This document shows, in pieces, positions 60,778-64,000 of a stretch of DNA of 64,000 nt; the stretch's first letter is position 1; every line of letters starts with the position of its first letter. The DNA lies in assembly GCA_003024785.1 (NCBI GenBank), contig PUQB01000754.1:1-64000 (forward strand), read 5' to 3'. Both the position numbers and the translations under genes were made by a program. This DNA comes from Selaginella tamariscina. Lineage: Eukaryota > Streptophyta > Lycopodiopsida > Selaginellales > Selaginellaceae. The notes beneath the pieces were generated by a model. That model was not told where the DNA came from. It ran no database searches and worked only from the letters and a program-made list of their open reading frames with translations.

Positions 60778-61050
60778 TAGATGGTGATGGATCTGATGCT
60801 CCTAGATCCATGTGAGTAGATGTGATGGATCTGATGCTCCTAGATCCATGTGAGTAGATGGTGATGGATCTGATGCTCCTAGATCCGTGTGAGTAGATGG
60901 TGATGGATCTGATGCTCCTAGATCCGTGTGAGTAGATGGTGATGGATCTGATGCTCCTAGATCCGTGTGAGTAGATGGTGATGGATCTGATGCTCCTAGA
61001 TCCGTGTGAGTAGATGGTGATGGATCTGATGCTCCTAGATCCGTGTGAGC
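60778..61050 (-). repeat. 39-bp tandem repeat at the 3' end of the gypsy coding region
   Basis: About seven near-identical units of 39 bases, each encoding a 13-residue motif THTDLGASDPSPS on the minus strand. The number is a multiple of three, so the frame is kept. The two units nearest the LTR differ slightly (ATG for ACG). Confidence 0.9.
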
Positions 61051-64000
61051 TGACTCATCTAAGGTATGACCAAATGTACTCAACGGGTCTCGAATGACAA
61101 ATCGTTTCATTCGAATTATGTGAACTATCTCAACCTTATGAGATCCCACCAACTGTACTTGATACACCTGAGGACCAACCTTTCGAGTACTCGGTAGGGA
61201 CCAAGCCACTTATGTAATAAACCAGTTGCAAGCCCAGTGCAGTCAGCTTGGGAAAACGTACCAGGACTAAGTCACCGTCAGCAAAATCTGGTGGAATTTG
61301 ATGTCGTGCATTGTAAGAAGATTGCTGCCGATTTGAGCTCGACCAAGATGTTCAGCAGACTCTGCACGCAGAAGAGGCAAAACAATCCAAATGTCGAGCC
61401 CACATCTTTGCATCCTCGGCACGTGGCAGATTCGATGATAACCCCAATTCACTAGGCAACTTAGGATCATATCCATACAATGCCTTGAATGGAGAGATAC
61501 CAATCGAACTCTGAATGCCTGTTACATAAGCAAATCTCAAACGCAAATACCAATCCCAGTCCGTGTGATTGAAGTTCACATACTTCGAGATCATACCCTT
61601 GAAGGTCCGATTCAATCGCTCCACCAAACCATCAGTTTGTGATATAGAGGCAAATGAATGTTTTACCCCTAACCTCTCACACAACACTCGGAATACCTCT
61701 GCAATGAAAGCGGGGCCATTATCTGATAACATCCGCTCTGGACAAGAATGCTGCAAAACCACATTATCGAACAGAAACAAAGCTGTTGACATGGCAGTTG
61801 CATCCGGAAGAGCACCAACCTCCACCCATCGAGTTAAATAATCAATACAAATGATGTACTGGTTACCTTGAGAAGAACGTGGAAAAGGTCCCATTAAATC
61901 CACTGCAATTAACTCAAAAGGGCGAGAGACATTGATGGATTCCAACACCCCATGGCCCGAGTCGTAGAGGAATTCCGAGTTTGACAAATGGGACAGCTTT
62001 GAATATACCTGATCACATCACCACGCATGCTGGCCAATAAAAGATCGGCAGCTTCTCCAACACTCGTTGGTGACCAAGATGACCTCCAACAATAGGTGAA
62101 TCATGATATGCTCGAAGAAGGTGTGGAACATATGTAGAGGGTACAGCCAAACGCCATCTGTCTCTGGATTTGTCCCAATAAAATACAATAAACCATCCTG
62201 AAGTCGAAACTGAGCATGATATTGTCGAAAGATTCGGAAGAAGGATTTGCAAACGCATCGCGTAATTGCCTCGTCCATGGTTCATGTTTTTGAGCATCCT
62301 GCCACTGTTCCAAGGATGGTAAGTCGGCATCGAATACCTGAGGGGCTTGTATCAAACCGAAGCTGCAGCTACTGCATGAGCAGGCAAAGTGGAATCGGAA
62401 AGGGGTGCTCGAGAAAGTGCATCTGCATCCACCATTGTTTGCCTAGGCTTGTGCACCACCTTAAAGTTTATACCTAGAGATGGTAATGCCCATCTGGCTA
62501 CACGACCCACTAAATTCTTCCGTTTTAATAAGGAAGTGACAGCAGCATGATCACACTCCAAAAGTGTTTCACTCCCATGTAAGTAGGCATGAAGTCGTTC
62601 AAAACCCCAAACAGCAGCAAGGCATTCTTTTTCAGTAGTGGAATAATTCCGCTCAGGCGTGAGTACTCGACTAATGTAAGCCACCGGGTGTCGAATTGAA
62701 GAATCCAGCATCAGTTTGCATCAATACACCACCAATACCAACATCTGAGGCATCTACTCGTAAAATGAAACGAGTAAAATCTGGGTATTGAAGCAATGGT
62801 GGAGTTGTCAGGAACTCTTTTAACTGGTCAAATGCCTGCTGACACCTGCGAGTCCACCTGAAAGATACCTGTGGACGAACTAACTCCCGAAGAGGGGCAG
62901 TTCGATCAGTGAGATGATCGATGAATCGACCCAAGTACTGCACCTTGCCCAAGAAACGCTGGACTTCCTGTACTGTAGGGACGGGAACTCTCGAACAGCT
63001 CGCAACTTCATTGGATCCACCTGTAAACCCTCTCGAGATATACGGTAACCCAAGTAAGTGGTGTCGGTCGAACCAAACACACACTTTTCAAGTTTCAACT
63101 TCAGGCCAACTTCTCGAAATCGATCAAGAACGCGCCGTACATCACGAATGTGATCCTCCAAGAACCAGACCCATGAATGAGCACATCGTCGATAAAATCG
63201 GCAGTGATATCAGGCATATCGGAAAGAAGCTCATCCATCATGCGTTGAAAGGTGGCAGGAGCTGAAGTCAATCCAAAAGGCATGACCAAAAACTCGTAAA
63301 GACCAAATGGTGTCCGGAAGGCCGTTTTTGGAATATCCTCCTCAGCCATAGGAACCTGCCAATATCCTGATGCCAAATCCAACTTAGTAAACCATCGACT
63401 CTGACCCAAACGATCTAATAGATCGGCAGAGTTCGGAAGTGGATAGACATCTTTGATGGTAACATCGTTAAGAGGTCGGTAATCCACACAAAATAGAGAT
63501 CCATCAGGCTTGGGAACCAAATGAGGTTCACATGCCCATGGACTCCGTGGACGACACACTCGTTTACCAATCATATCAGTAACAGCTGTTCGCATGGCTG
63601 ATAACTCCTTTGGTGACCTGCGTCGAACCGGGACTTTGAAAGGCTTTGCATTGCCGGTGGGTATACAGTGTCGAGTCTTCACACGTGCACCTTGGGACAG
63701 ATCAAATTTGAACAAACTTGCATACTTCTTAAGTTGTTCGATGCAGTGTGCTCGACACTCAGGTGACGGATCCGCATTTGAACCTGTTGAGATGAACACC
63801 ACCCAAGACCGGAATCAAAGGAGCTGTATGCGTGATACAAACAGCAACAAGCTTCTCTGGACGTAAAGGAACAGACTGAGACACAGACTCCAAGCGTAAT
63901 ACAGGAGGAGAGAGTGAAAAATCACATACCTTTCGACTGCTTTAACCAATCACATCCCAGAATGATGTCAAAGACCTGGGAAGGGACAACCCTAAGAGAC

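Larger units (their letters stand above)
60550..64000 (-). mobile_element. Ty3/gypsy LTR-retrotransposon, 3' portion, cut by window end
   Basis: Minus-orientation gypsy element. From right to left: end of the protease region (to about 63,900), reverse transcriptase (about 63,800-62,900), RNase H (about 62,870-62,350), integrase with zinc-binding part and core (about 62,200-61,400), a tail ending in a short tandem repeat (61,050-60,780), a purine tract and the 3' LTR. The 5' part lies beyond the window. It is broken in a few places as sequenced but is much better preserved than the gypsy fossil at 17,560-19,140, so it is younger. Confidence 0.85.

Overview
This window looks like nuclear DNA of a green land plant. 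The evidence is a chlorophyll b reductase (NYC1-type) gene, a plant RING1 Polycomb gene, a SOS1 antiporter fragment, short TTTAGGG telomere-type runs, GT-AG introns, and Ty3/gypsy and Ty1/copia fossils. The DNA is very AT-rich and full of microsatellites. I cannot name the species. The large DUF7869-type transposase and the F-box style would fit a bryophyte or other seed-free plant, but that is a guess.

Layout. 1-740: AT-rich ~400-bp repeat. 751-17,517: a giant DNA transposon (copy 1) with terminal inverted repeats. It carries, leftward, a NIF/FCP1-like phosphatase, a ParB-like plus methylase-like gene and an unknown gene, and, rightward, a DDE-like transposase. Arrays of an 18-bp palindrome lie upstream of each gene set. 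A 3.3-kb CACTA-like element (10,209-13,517) is nested in copy 1 and holds fragments of three unrelated host genes (MFS transporter, MECR, macro domain). 17,560-19,140: gypsy fossil. 19,428-21,106: 3' part of a SOS1 gene. 22,581-23,890: Harbinger-like element. 26,055-27,195: F-box gene. 27,430-28,411: the AT-rich repeat again. 28,418-44,694: copy 2 of the giant transposon, with a 924-base N gap, better kept transposase and near-perfect palindromes. 45,400-47,330: copia fossil. 50,902-54,166: RING1 with a triplicated exon. About 55,133-58,451: NYC1. 60,550 to the window end: gypsy element with its 3' LTR, running off the edge.

The most unusual content is the giant transposon. Its non-transposase genes resemble a phosphatase and a DNA-methylase family, and its gene-start regions are packed with the palindrome GGCGGGATTAATCCCGCC. 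The arrays sit where promoters of both divergent gene sets should be, so a shared control or binding system is a reasonable hypothesis. Copy 1 has lost many palindromes by changes that look like C-to-T decay, while copy 2 keeps them.

The cellular genes in view (RING1, NYC1, F-box) are probably independent of each other. Each shows at least one frame slip, mostly by one base and often in a short homopolymer, so either the assembly has small-indel errors or these are decaying copies. This uncertainty applies to every CDS call below.
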